DNA from: Flavobacteriales bacterium UBA2619
GTDB taxonomy: Bacteria > Bacteroidota > Bacteroidia > Flavobacteriales_D > Sanyastnellaceae
Direction: 5' to 3'
DNA: 38,564 bases
Assembly: GCA_002339135.1 (NCBI GenBank)
Contig: DDJR01000091.1
Span: 1-38,564, forward strand
Of the stretch, positions 8,465 to 18,500 are shown piece by piece. How positions within the stretch are numbered: position 1 is the stretch's first letter; every line of letters starts with the position of its first letter. The translations under genes and the position numbers were made by a program. The notes below the pieces were generated by a model. That model was not told the DNA's origin. It saw only the letters and a list, made by a program, of their open reading frames with translations, and ran no database searches.

Positions 8465-11278
8465 ATGGAGATAACGATTCGTGGCGCTCGTATGCATAAT
8501 TTAAAGAATGTCGACGTGAGCATACCTAAGAAAAAGCTCACTGTTATTACAGGACTCAGCGGTTCTGGAAAGAGCTCGCTTGCTTTTGACACACTCTATG
8601 CTGAAGGCCAAAGACGCTATGTCGAATCTCTCTCTTCCTACGCAAGACAATTCTTAGGACGCCTTGAAAAACCAGATGTTGACTCCATTCACGGCCTATC
8701 TCCTGCAATTGCAATAGAACAAAAGACATCTTCTGGAGGTCCAAGAAGCACCGTCGGTACAAGAACAGAGGTCCATGATTACTTCCGAATGCTTTATGCG
8801 CGAGTTGGGAAAACATACAGCCCCATTTCCGGAGAACAAGTAAAGCGAGACAAACCAGAAGACGTTTTAGATAAAATACTAAGTAAGAAAAGTGACAGTC
8901 GTTTTATGATTGTCACTCCTCTCATAGACAAAGAGAATCGAACGAAGACAAAACAGCTTGAATTGTTATTGCAACAAGGATTTTCAAGAATACTCGTGAA
9001 TTCAAAAGCAACTCTAATCGATGAGTTAATTGCTGTAAAAACTGAAAAAGAACTTCAAGAAAACAAACTTCAAATTGTCATTGACAGGATGACCGTTTCC
9101 AATGCCAAGGAAGAAAGTTCACGAATTCTGGATTCATTAGAAACTGCATTTTTTGAAGGAAACGGAAATTGCTCTGTGGTTTTTGATGACGAAGAAGTGG
9201 AGTTTAACAACAGATTTGAACGGGATGGATTGATTTTTCATGAAACCTCACCCGATCTGTTTAGCTTTAACAGCCCCGTCGGAGCATGCCCCACTTGCGA
9301 GGGCTATGGAAGCACCTTAGGGATCGATCCTGCGAAAGTAATCCCTGACTCTTCCCTGAGCATCTACAATGATGTAATCGCTCCTTGGAGAAGCGACCGC
9401 ATGCAAAAGTGGAAAACAAATCTCATGATGGGCGCGGCGGAGGAAAATGTAAACATACATGCCCCATGGCATGAGTTAAGTGAGCTTGAAAAAGAAAAAG
9501 TTTGGACGGGAACAAAGAGCTTTAAAGGACTCAATCAGTTCTTTGCATATGTCGAGAAAAAGGGATATAAAATACAATATAGAGTGATGCTCAGCCGCTA
9601 CAGGGGACGAACCTCTTGTCCAGAATGCAAAGGCGCTCGCATCAGGAAAGAAACATCTTATGTTCTCGTCGCTGGAGTTACGCTTTCTGAAATCCTTGAT
9701 TGGCCTATAGATAAAGTGCTTGTGCACATACAATCATTGGAATTGGGAGAAAATGATTCAATCATTGCAAAACGTATTGTCTGTGAAATTACGGAGAGAC
9801 TTGTTTGTCTGACGGACCTGGGATTGGGATATCTGACCTTGTTAAGAGGCAGCGCCACACTAAGTGGTGGGGAATCGCAACGCATCAGTTTGTCAACGTG
9901 CTTGGGAAGCGCACTTGTTGGAAGCACCTATGTCCTGGACGAGCCCAGCATTGGACTTCATCCACAGGACACACACAGACTCATCTCAGTACTTTATGGT
10001 TTGCGTGACAAAGGAAATACGGTGGTAGTGGTAGAGCACGATGACGACATCATGGCTGCTGCAGACAACTTAATAGACATGGGGCCTCAAGCGGGTACTT
10101 TTGGTGGAGAAGTTGTCTTTTCAGGGAACCACTCACAACTCAAGAAACTTCCGAAAAATCACAAATCCTTAACAGCTGCATACCTCACCGGCAGACTAGA
10201 AATCGCAACCCCTCAAGTGAGACGAACATCGAATGATGTCATCCAAATCAAAGGAGCCCGCGCAAATAACTTAAAAGGATTTGAAGCAGTTTTTCCTCTC
10301 CATTGTTTGGTTGCTGTAACAGGAGTTAGTGGGTCAGGAAAAAGCACCCTTGTTTCTGAAATCTTGGTGCCAGCAGTGAAAGCACAAATCAGCGACTTCC
10401 CTCCTTTCTCAAATGGTTTAGATGGGATCGAAGGAAATATAGGGACCATCAGCTCTCTAGAATTTATTGATCAAAATCCAATTGGAAAATCATCAAGATC
10501 CTGTCCTGTCACCTATGTAAAAGCATTTGATGAAATACGGGCATTGTTAAGCGGCACAACACAATCAAAAGCAAGAGGATTAAAACCATCTCATTTCAGT
10601 TTCAATGTAGCAGGAGGTCGATGTGAAACTTGTGAAGGTGAAGGGGTCATCACAGTCGGGATGCAATTCATGGCCGATTTAAAACTTACCTGTGAAAATT
10701 GTGGTGGAAAGAGATACAATGATGATCTCCTTGAAATCACTTGGCGAGGTAAAAACATACACGAGATACTATCCATGACTGTCGAGGATGCGTTGTTGTT
10801 TTTTGCTCCTTTAGATGAGAGAGCTTCTTCATCCACTGAAAAAAGACTTCTCACTAAGCTTCAACCACTGTTTGATGTTGGTTTGGGCTACATCACTTTG
10901 GGACAGGGCTCCAACACCCTAAGTGGCGGTGAAGCTGGCAGAATTAAACTTGCCACTTTTCTCTCTCGTGGTGACAAGCAAGGACATACACTGTTTGTAT
11001 TCGACGAACCTACAACAGGACTGCATGTACATGATGTCGCAAAATTGTTGGAATCCTTTGAAAGACTGATAAAAATAGGACATTCTATTGTCGTTGTAGA
11101 GCACCAACTGGATGTCATTAACCGTGCTGATTATGTGCTGGACTTAGGCCCAGGAGGTGGTGAAGATGGCGGAGAATTAATCTTTTCTGGGACCCCGGAA
11201 AACCTCATGAAATGCAAACGGTCAGTGACTGGAAAACATCTAATAAAAAAAACCGCCCCATCAGATTTCTCTAAATAG
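8465..11278 (+). CDS. uvrA: Excinuclease ABC subunit A
   Basis: A 937-residue DNA damage recognition ATPase of nucleotide excision repair, working in the cytoplasm with UvrB and UvrC. The ATG at 8465 (MEITIRGARMHNLKNVDVSI) fits the family; a GTG 27 bases upstream is in frame but adds residues not found in UvrA. Seen in order: Walker A GLSGSGKSS at about residue 30, the first zinc module (CPTCEGYG and CPECKGAR), signature LSGGESQRISL, Walker B YVLDEPSIGLH, second Walker A GVSGSGKST, the second zinc finger (CETCEGEG and CENCGGKRY), signature LSGGEAGRIKLA and FVFDEPTTGLH. IDQNPIGKSSRS is the Bacteroidetes form of a conserved UvrA stretch. Full length, no damage seen. Its 3' end is also a terminator for the convergent gene. 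Confidence 0.98.
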   Translation: MEITIRGARMHNLKNVDVSIPKKKLTVITGLSGSGKSSLAFDTLYAEGQRRYVESLSSYARQFLGRLEKPDVDSIHGLSPAIAIEQKTSSGGPRSTVGTRTEVHDYFRMLYARVGKTYSPISGEQVKRDKPEDVLDKILSKKSDSRFMIVTPLIDKENRTKTKQLELLLQQGFSRILVNSKATLIDELIAVKTEKELQENKLQIVIDRMTVSNAKEESSRILDSLETAFFEGNGNCSVVFDDEEVEFNNRFERDGLIFHETSPDLFSFNSPVGACPTCEGYGSTLGIDPAKVIPDSSLSIYNDVIAPWRSDRMQKWKTNLMMGAAEENVNIHAPWHELSELEKEKVWTGTKSFKGLNQFFAYVEKKGYKIQYRVMLSRYRGRTSCPECKGARIRKETSYVLVAGVTLSEILDWPIDKVLVHIQSLELGENDSIIAKRIVCEITERLVCLTDLGLGYLTLLRGSATLSGGESQRISLSTCLGSALVGSTYVLDEPSIGLHPQDTHRLISVLYGLRDKGNTVVVVEHDDDIMAAADNLIDMGPQAGTFGGEVVFSGNHSQLKKLPKNHKSLTAAYLTGRLEIATPQVRRTSNDVIQIKGARANNLKGFEAVFPLHCLVAVTGVSGSGKSTLVSEILVPAVKAQISDFPPFSNGLDGIEGNIGTISSLEFIDQNPIGKSSRSCPVTYVKAFDEIRALLSGTTQSKARGLKPSHFSFNVAGGRCETCEGEGVITVGMQFMADLKLTCENCGGKRYNDDLLEITWRGKNIHEILSMTVEDALLFFAPLDERASSSTEKRLLTKLQPLFDVGLGYITLGQGSNTLSGGEAGRIKLATFLSRGDKQGHTLFVFDEPTTGLHVHDVAKLLESFERLIKIGHSIVVVEHQLDVINRADYVLDLGPGGGEDGGELIFSGTPENLMKCKRSVTGKHLIKKTAPSDFSK

Positions 11279-11284
11279 GGCAGT
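11245..11284 (-). terminator. Intrinsic terminator for the adhesin/PorP operon, inside the uvrA 3' end
   Basis: Reading the minus strand, ACTGCCC (plus 11278-11284) pairs with GGGCGGT (plus 11252-11258) with one G-T wobble, an inner ATTT/AAAT stem extends the hairpin, and eight T residues follow directly (plus 11245-11252). It lies 26 bases past the stop of the small secreted protein gene and overlaps the last codons and TAG of uvrA. Confidence 0.6.
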
Positions 11285-11309
11285 CAATTCGGTGAGATAA
11301 AAGCCTGAA

Positions 11310-11936
11310 CTATTCAGCAATAAATCTGATGCCTTCAGCTTTAATCTGGTCTCCTCCTCCGACTTGTATTTCATTTTCGTAAACAGCTTTCGTCCTGCCA
11401 TGAAGGTTGATAAATCCATCAACTTTACCTTCAGTCGTCAGCTGCATTAATAAAATTCTCTTTGAATCTGGAGCCATACTTTGACGCTTGTCTGGAGTTA
11501 CAAACCAAGCTCCATTGTCTGTCGCTATTTCGCCACCTTCAGTTTCAAATGTTCCAAATTCCATAATAAATCCTGAAAGAGCATTCATGTAATTGTCTTC
11601 CGAACCAATGGTCACCCAACTGTCAAAAGCCAGTTCAGGATTCACGGACATATCATAACGTTGAATATCTGTTGAAAGTGGACCGCCTTTAGGATGTTGG
11701 TAAAACGGCTTCGAAGATGTAATCTTGAGAGGTGCACTTGCTTCTCCATACACGGCATCGAGAATATCGCCTGAATTCTCAAAAACAGCATAAACTCTAA
11801 AAGTTTTGCCAAGCACCACTCCCCCATTGTCTATTTCTTCCACATCCAATCGCACAAACTGAGCGTTCACGTCTGAAATTTGAAAAGAGAGCGCAGCAAA
11901 CAAAGCTGTTGTAAAGAGTAAAGTAATCCTATTCAT
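11310..11936 (-). CDS. Small secreted protein consisting of one 'YRVYA' domain
   Basis: A 208-residue exported protein. The ATG at 11936 gives a signal peptide (MNRITLLFTTALFAALSFQI, cut near NAQ) and avoids overlap with the PorP gene; the frame is open further upstream. The mature part is one copy of a domain also found at the N-terminus of the adhesin in the same operon and four times in the large repeat protein at 32.8-37.1 kb. Shared landmarks are FRVYAVFENSGDILDAVYG, a PFYQ segment, LAFDSWVTIGS, a FVTPD segment and ILLMQLTT. It has no cysteine-rich repeats and no T9SS sorting domain. I know no named family. As third gene after adhesin and PorP-like genes (19-base gap), it may be a structural or anchoring partner; that role is inference. 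Confidence 0.75.
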   Translation of the reverse strand: MNRITLLFTTALFAALSFQISDVNAQFVRLDVEEIDNGGVVLGKTFRVYAVFENSGDILDAVYGEASAPLKITSSKPFYQHPKGGPLSTDIQRYDMSVNPELAFDSWVTIGSEDNYMNALSGFIMEFGTFETEGGEIATDNGAWFVTPDKRQSMAPDSKRILLMQLTTEGKVDGFINLHGRTKAVYENEIQVGGGDQIKAEGIRFIAE

Positions 11937-11955
11937 TGTAAATGTTTTTATTCTG

Positions 11956-12912
11956 TTATTTAACCAATCTATTTCTATCAAGTATTTTCCTGGACCCGAG
12001 TGTACCTTTTCCAAAACCTCTTTTATGAGCCAACATGTAGGTTAAATTCACTTCATGTGAATGTTGGCTTAACACGTTCTCTCCTGTCGTAATGTCGTAG
12101 GAATATGACAGTCCTACGTTGGCATATTTGGCACCCAAAGAAAAGGTAACCGCATCTCCAACCCTAACTCCCGCTCCACCCCAATACATGATTTGATACA
12201 CAGAAAATATAGCTCTAGAGTAAACATCTATTTGAGCCGGAGTAATTTCTGTTAAGCGAATCATTCCTGAAGTCTGAATTGCCAAGTTAGATGAGATGTC
12301 AGAGGTATAGCTTCCCATAAACCTGTAATGACGGATGTTTTGATTGTACTCATCTTGAACACCTGAAATACCTAAATTGCTTTGAAATAAATTGGAGATT
12401 GCTGCACCAAAAGCATAGTCAGTACCATAAACCATCATGCCTGTTGATGCGTCTAAGCTGAATGACGTTTCCATTCCTCCAGTTAACGCTGGATCATCTT
12501 GATCCCAAACGTTTAAATTGCTGCTGTCAAATCCAAATTGAGTCCCTTGAAGACTTAGTCCAAAAGAAACAGCATCCGTATTGGGTAGGCTAATTTTGTA
12601 CGATCCAGTTAGTTCCACACCCGTTTGAGAAACAGCACCACCCATGTCATCATTGTAAAAGATAACACCTGCGCCCAAAGAGTTGGGCAGTGAAGTGTGC
12701 GCGCTTAAAACAGTTGTCGTTGGAGCACCTTCAAATCCTGCCCATTGATGTCTGTATGAGGATCCAAAGACGGTTACTGGCTCAGTTCCTGCGACAGCAG
12801 GGTTGATGATAAACGCATTGACGGGAAATGAAGTTCTGCGAAAACGTTGTTGGGCTTGCAGAGGAGCAGCTAAAAGTAAAATCCAACACGAAGCAAATAA
12901 TAATCTTATCAT
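11956..12912 (-). CDS. PorP/SprF family type IX secretion outer-membrane protein
   Basis: A 318-residue protein with a signal peptide (MIRLLFASCWILLLAAPLQA) followed by the typical family start QQRFRRTSFPVNAFIINPAVAGT and SYRHQWAGFEGAPTT, then barrel-like strands to the end (VNLTYMLAHKRG). In Flavobacterium johnsoniae, SprF of this family is needed for secretion or attachment of the adhesin SprB, and family members are usually encoded next to a large protein with a type B (gliding-motility) sorting domain. Exactly that is seen here: the adhesin gene ends 4 bases upstream. The likely role is the outer-membrane partner of that adhesin. A general name porP or sprF is not given because many paralogues exist. 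Confidence 0.92.
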   Translation of the reverse strand: MIRLLFASCWILLLAAPLQAQQRFRRTSFPVNAFIINPAVAGTEPVTVFGSSYRHQWAGFEGAPTTTVLSAHTSLPNSLGAGVIFYNDDMGGAVSQTGVELTGSYKISLPNTDAVSFGLSLQGTQFGFDSSNLNVWDQDDPALTGGMETSFSLDASTGMMVYGTDYAFGAAISNLFQSNLGISGVQDEYNQNIRHYRFMGSYTSDISSNLAIQTSGMIRLTEITPAQIDVYSRAIFSVYQIMYWGGAGVRVGDAVTFSLGAKYANVGLSYSYDITTGENVLSQHSHEVNLTYMLAHKRGFGKGTLGSRKILDRNRLVK

Positions 12913-12916
12913 GGGA

Positions 12917-15316
12917 TCAGTACTTTAGAGATACTGTACCCGTTATTGGCGGGTCGTATGGGGTTAACTCAATCGTGTAATAATAGTCCGCAACAGGCAG
13001 ACGCTGGTTGTTAAATCTTCCATTCCAAGAAACATCTCCCTCGGTGGAATGAAATAAAAGCTGACCATATCTGTTGTAAACTTTCACTACTGACAATGGG
13101 AAATCTAGCAGACCTCCGACAATCCACTCATCATTGTAACCATCATCATTTGGTGTGACGGCATCTGCAATGAACAAGCACCCCTCAATGTGAGTGATCG
13201 ACTCCACTGTTGTGATGTTGCAACCAATATTGTCTGTAACGGTGACTGAATAAACATCTTCCGTCAGACCTACAGCAGTTGAAGAGGTTTGGTTAAAAGG
13301 ATCACTCCACAAATAAGTGAATGGAAAATCTCCTCCGTCAACAGAAACCGTAATGGTTCCATCCTCTGCATTCCAGCATGTAACTGGAGATGGAAAAGTG
13401 GTTAAGATCATATCTGTGATGATTCCCACACCGATAGAAAAAGTATCTGTAATCTCACATCCAAGGACATCCGCAACTGTGGCAGTGTAGGTCATCTCAC
13501 TTAAGTTGTTTAAGTTGGCAACATTTCCAAGCGTATCTAAAACAGTCCAAGTTAGCTCTCCAGTTCCTCCTGCTGGAAATATGTCGGCTGATCCATCACT
13601 CATTCCAGTACAGGTTGCAGGAGAAGGTGAGATGAGAAATTCTAAAGGTGGGGGCGCATCAATCGTGAAAGGCGCTTGAGAAGCGCAATCATTGCTATCC
13701 GAAACCAAAACAATATATTCTGAAGCACATAAACTGTCTAAAGACTCAGAGATGATGCCAGTGAAGGCATCCGATATTTCAAAGTTCAAGTCTCCAGTTC
13801 CTCCGAAAAACAGAATGTCAACTGCGCCATTACAATCAGATCCACAACTAATCGGAGCCGCGGATACAATTTGAACGGCAATGGCTTCAGGGTCTAATAT
13901 CTCAACGATTTCTACAGATGGAGAACACCCCAAATCATCAATGATTTGAACGTTGTAGATACCCGGTGCTAAATTAGAAGAAGTGGACGGAAGTAAAAGA
14001 GTATCCGTATTTACAGTTAAGTATAAGTTTCCTGAGCCACCCGAAGCATCAGCACCAATTGTTCCATTTGCATTTCCTTGGCAATCGATCTGACCTATCG
14101 ATATTTCTGCTTCTATTGGTTGGGGACAATTGACAGTTAAAACAGTATTGAGAAAACACCCCTCATCATCTTGAATTGAAAAAGAGAATGACCCGTCACC
14201 ATCTTGGCAGACCAAGTTGGTCCAGCAATCTTCTTCCCCATCGACAGAGGCAACAGAGTTTCCATTGGGATCCTCTACAGAAATCGTTAAAGCACCCGAA
14301 CCTCCTGTTGGTGATTCTAGCAAACAAACTGTTGCATCACCTTCTCCAAAACAATCATTGTCAGTACTGAGTTGAAAATCAGCAACAATCTGACCTGGAG
14401 CAGTTACAGCAAAATCAGTTGTATCAATGCAATAAAACTCATCGATGAGAACCATCGAGTAGTTGCCCGGAGAAAGGTTTTCAAATGTGGAAGAATTTTG
14501 AGGCAAACCTACGAGATCACCACTTTGATCAAACAAAGAATACGTTGCTAAGGATGGGTCTCCTGCTCCTAAAAAAGCAATGCTGACTGGCGAATCTCCA
14601 CCAAAACAGGGGAACACTGAACCCGTTACTTCTGCTTCATTTGTAACGTAAGGGTCACATGGATCTTCAATCAATGTAGGCGCCAAAGATTCAAAAAACT
14701 GAATCTGGGATTGATCACCACCAATAAAAATTTGAAAGTTTGCAGAGAAAAACCAATCGTCACAGGTCGTTACTTGCGCTACTAAGACTCTAAGATCAGC
14801 GCCAGCAATGGTATTGATAGGTCCGCCAGTTGTGTATACAGAACCATCAGTGATTAATGCTGAACATATTTCTGTTCCATTTGGAAGCCCAATTGTTTGT
14901 GGAAGAACACCCGGAGAGTCACTACTTTCCATCCCTATCGTCCAGTATGAATCGAATTCCCACATCGGAAAAGTGCCCCAGAAAAATGAAGTGTTAGACC
15001 CATCCATCGCGAGACTTGATGCAACAGGATTGAAACAACCACAAGGTGCATCAATTTCCATCGGGATTGTTCCCAGTGCTACAACATCTGAATAAATCGC
15101 ACTCAAGACATCCGTAGGATTTGTGAAATCGGCAAAAACTTGATAAGTCACATACCCATCAAGTTCACCTATAACATCGAAGGTATCCTCTGGATTAGGT
15201 GTATCAACGCCGTAGAAAGCTGTGTCAACTTCTATTGAAATCCCTGTCATTTGTGCTGTTACAGAAAATGATGACAGACTTATAAAAAGAGCTACAATTA
15301 ATAATCTAAAATTCAT
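12917..15316 (-). CDS. SprB-like surface adhesin with N-terminal 'YRVYA' domain and type B T9SS sorting domain
   Basis: A 799-residue cell-surface protein. The ATG at 15316 gives the signal peptide MNFRLLIVALFISLSSFSVT; an upstream in-frame start lacks one. Residues about 22-215 are a divergent copy of the 'YRVYA' domain (VTYQVFADFTNPTDVLSAIY, then WEFDSYWTIGM and LRVLVAQVTT). Residues about 230-700 hold some six SprB-like repeats, each near 70-80 residues and with the pattern C-x-G...G-G...L-xx-G-x-Y-x-V-x-V-xD-xxGC, as in gliding adhesins. The last 90 residues are a gliding-motility-type C-terminal domain (FIADAVTPNDDGYNDEW, then VYNRYGQLLFHS). It heads a three-gene operon with a PorP/SprF protein 4 bases on. 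The role is probably adhesion or gliding; the target surface is unknown. Confidence 0.88.
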   Translation of the reverse strand: MNFRLLIVALFISLSSFSVTAQMTGISIEVDTAFYGVDTPNPEDTFDVIGELDGYVTYQVFADFTNPTDVLSAIYSDVVALGTIPMEIDAPCGCFNPVASSLAMDGSNTSFFWGTFPMWEFDSYWTIGMESSDSPGVLPQTIGLPNGTEICSALITDGSVYTTGGPINTIAGADLRVLVAQVTTCDDWFFSANFQIFIGGDQSQIQFFESLAPTLIEDPCDPYVTNEAEVTGSVFPCFGGDSPVSIAFLGAGDPSLATYSLFDQSGDLVGLPQNSSTFENLSPGNYSMVLIDEFYCIDTTDFAVTAPGQIVADFQLSTDNDCFGEGDATVCLLESPTGGSGALTISVEDPNGNSVASVDGEEDCWTNLVCQDGDGSFSFSIQDDEGCFLNTVLTVNCPQPIEAEISIGQIDCQGNANGTIGADASGGSGNLYLTVNTDTLLLPSTSSNLAPGIYNVQIIDDLGCSPSVEIVEILDPEAIAVQIVSAAPISCGSDCNGAVDILFFGGTGDLNFEISDAFTGIISESLDSLCASEYIVLVSDSNDCASQAPFTIDAPPPLEFLISPSPATCTGMSDGSADIFPAGGTGELTWTVLDTLGNVANLNNLSEMTYTATVADVLGCEITDTFSIGVGIITDMILTTFPSPVTCWNAEDGTITVSVDGGDFPFTYLWSDPFNQTSSTAVGLTEDVYSVTVTDNIGCNITTVESITHIEGCLFIADAVTPNDDGYNDEWIVGGLLDFPLSVVKVYNRYGQLLFHSTEGDVSWNGRFNNQRLPVADYYYTIELTPYDPPITGTVSLKY

Positions 15317-15362
15317 GCAAGTATTTGAAATATTCAAAGAAAACCAACCTGGATACAAGACC

Positions 15363-15370
15363 GCAAAATA
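15363..15370 (-). promoter_or_regulatory. Candidate -7 box for the adhesin operon
   Basis: On the minus strand, ATCCGTTATTTTGCGG surrounds a TATTTTGC box, one base shorter than TAnnTTTG. It lies about 47 bases before the adhesin ATG. The flanking ATCCGTTATTTT is nearly the same as in the box before the aldolase gene. No clear -33 TTTG is seen. Confidence 0.3.
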
Positions 15371-15500
15371 ACGGATTAATGCTACTAAAACGAGTTAAAT
15401 GTGAGAATTGGTGTGAAAAGGTAGAAAATAGTTTCTCAGAGGCCTACCATCAAGTTTCGCAATGAACATCATCGAAAGAGGTACGCCAACAGCTTTAGCC

Positions 15501-15508
15501 TATTTTTG
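15501..15508 (+). promoter_or_regulatory. Candidate -7 box for icmF
   Basis: TATTTTTG matches the Bacteroidetes -7 consensus TAnnTTTG exactly and lies 22 bases before the icmF ATG, which would give a very short leader. No convincing -33 TTTG is seen at the usual distance. The 214-base divergent space to the adhesin gene holds nothing else I can identify, and no cobalamin riboswitch. Confidence 0.4.
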
Positions 15509-15530
15509 CAGTTGAAAACGATGCGAAAAA

Positions 15531-18500
15531 ATGGAAGTCCAGAAGCCCTACAAACCTAAGAATAAAGTCAGAATTGTTTCAGCAGCCAGCCTGTTTGACG
15601 GCCATGATGCAGCGATCAATATCATGCGAAGAATTATACAGCGCACTGGCTGCGAGGTGATTCACTTGGGGCATGACAGGAGCGTTGATGAGGTTGTAAC
15701 GACTGCCATACAGGAAGATGCTCAAGCCATTGCGATGACTTCTTACCAGGGTGGTCACAATGAGTATTTCAAGTACATGAAAGACTTGCTTGACGAGCGC
15801 GGAGCTGGTCACATTCGGATCTTTGGAGGAGGAGGAGGAACGATACTGCCAGAGGAAATAGCAGAACTTCAACGCTATGGCGTTGAACGGATCTATCACC
15901 CTGACGACGGTCGAGAGATGGGTCTTCAAGGAATGATTAACGACTTGGTCGAGAGAGCGGATTATGAAACAGTCCCTTCAATCAATGATCTTGACGGAGC
16001 AATCGGAAGATTGGGAGAAAGAAACATTCGAGATATCGCTCGCTCTATCACTGCTGCTGAAAATGATGCTGAAGCATTTTCAGCAGAATTTGCAAAGATT
16101 CATCCCAAGTTGCCAGAAGTACCTGTCCTAGGAATCACTGGCACGGGTGGGTCAGGAAAATCATCCATGGTCGATGAGCTTGTGAGACGATTTCTTGCGG
16201 ACTTCCCCGAGAAACGAATTGCTCTTGTTTCTGTGGACCCTTCAAAACGCAAAACAGGCGGGGCTTTGTTGGGAGATCGCATTCGAATGAACTCCATTCA
16301 CAACGAAAGAGTATACATGCGATCTCTGGCTACCCGACAGTCCAACCTGGCTTTATCAAAGCACGTTGCGGAAGCACTCAATGTACTGAAGGCGGCAGAA
16401 TTTGATCTGATCATTTTAGAAACTTCAGGAATCGGGCAAAGCGACACCGAGATCATGGAGCACAGCGATGTAGCGCTCTATATCATGACTCCCGAGTTTG
16501 GGGCAGCGACACAACTCGAGAAAATTGACATGCTTGACTTTGCTGATGTTGTCGCAATCAACAAATCTGACAAACGTGGTTCACAGGATGCAATACGTGA
16601 TGTTCGCAAACAGTTTAAGCGCAACCACGATCTGTGGGCAGCTAAAGACCACGAATTGCCTATCATCAGTACAATTGCATCACAATTTAACGACCCTGGA
16701 ACCAACGATCTTTACTTGCGGTTGATGGCAGAAATTGGAAGGAAAACTGGAGCTGATCTTTCAAACGCTGAGGAAAATTATAGCACGACAGAAAAAAGTG
16801 AAAAGATCTTCATCATCCCTCCTGCTCGCGTGAGATACTTAAGTGAGATCGCTGAGTCGAATAGGGCTTATGACAAATGGGCTACGAAACAAGCTACTGT
16901 AGCTGGACGTCTTCAATCTCTTCAGAACTCTGCCTCAGAGTTTTCAGAAGACTCCGAAATTAAATCTGCAGTAGAGGCAAAAGCTGAAGAAGTGAAACTT
17001 GAGATGGATGCAAAAATGCTTGCATGGCTTGAGGATTGGCCTTCTCTAAAATCTCGTTACTCTGAAGAAGTCTTTCGTTTCGAGGTGCGTGGAAAAGAAA
17101 TTCGAATTCCTACAAAACGCACTTCACTTTCCCACAAGAGCATTTCTAAAGTAGCACTTCCCACCGTCACGGGTTGGAGTGATCTCGTTAAATACGCTGC
17201 ACAGGAAAATCTTCCGGGATCTTTTCCATATACAGCTGGGATTTACCCTTTCAAACGAACAGGCGAAGATCCCACAAGAATGTTCGCTGGAGAAGGTGGA
17301 CCAGAGCGCACAAATAAAAGATTCCATTATGTCTCTCTAGGCATGCCTGCAAAGAGACTCTCTACTGCTTTTGACTCTGTCACTCTTTACGGAAACGATC
17401 CTGCAGAGCGACCCGATATTTATGGAAAAGTCGGAAATGCTGGCGTGAGTATATGCTGCCTAGACGATGCAAAAAAACTGTACAGCGGCTTCGACCTGTG
17501 TTCTCCCATGACCAGTGTCTCAATGACAATCAATGGCCCCGCTCCCATGGTGCTCGCATTTTTCTTAAATGCAGCGATAGACCAAAACTGCGAGAAGTTT
17601 ATACAAGAAAACAAGTTAGAATCTAAGGTTGAAAAAGTTCTCATTGCGAAATGGGATAAAAAAGGATTAGATCGCCCTCACTACGAAGGGACACTTCCAG
17701 AAGGAAACAACGGACTTGGGCTTTTACTCCTTGGGTGCACAGGGGATGATGTTTTAGACCCTGAAACCTACGCCCGTCTCAAAGTAGAGGCCTTAACATC
17801 AGTCAGAGGAACTGTCCAGGCAGATATTCTCAAGGAAGATCAAGCACAGAACACTTGCATTTTCTCAACCGAGTTCGCAATTAGACTGATGGGTGATGTA
17901 CAACAGTACTTTATCGACCAGAAAGTAAGAAATTTTTATTCTGTTTCGATTAGTGGATACCATATAGCAGAAGCTGGAGCTAACCCCATTACGCAACTTG
18001 CTTTTACATTGTCAAATGGGTTCACCTATGTTGAGTATTACTTAAGCAGGGGAATGGACATCAATGATTTTGGTCCCAATTTAAGTTTCTTTTTCTCAAA
18101 CGGAGTCGATCCAGAATACGCCGTCATTGGAAGAGTCGCTCGAAGAATTTGGGCGAAAGCAATGAGAGAGAAATACGAAGCTTCACCTCGAGCACAGATG
18201 ATGAAGTATCACATCCAAACGTCAGGAAGGTCACTTCACGCTCAGGAAATTGATTTCAACGACATACGCACAACATTGCAGGCACTTTACGCCATCTACG
18301 ACAACTGCAACTCTCTTCATACAAACGCCTACGATGAAGCGATTACGACTCCTACGGAGGAGTCTGTGAGACGTGCAATGGCAATTCAGCTCATCATTAA
18401 TAAAGAGCTTGGTCTTGCAATGAATGAAAATCCAATGCAAGGATCATACATCATGGAGGAGCTTACCGACCTTGTGGAGGAAGCCGTTCTGTTAGAGTTC

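Noticed and set aside
11937..12014. Upstream extension of the small secreted protein
   Set aside because: It overlaps the 3' end of the PorP gene and precedes the evident signal peptide.
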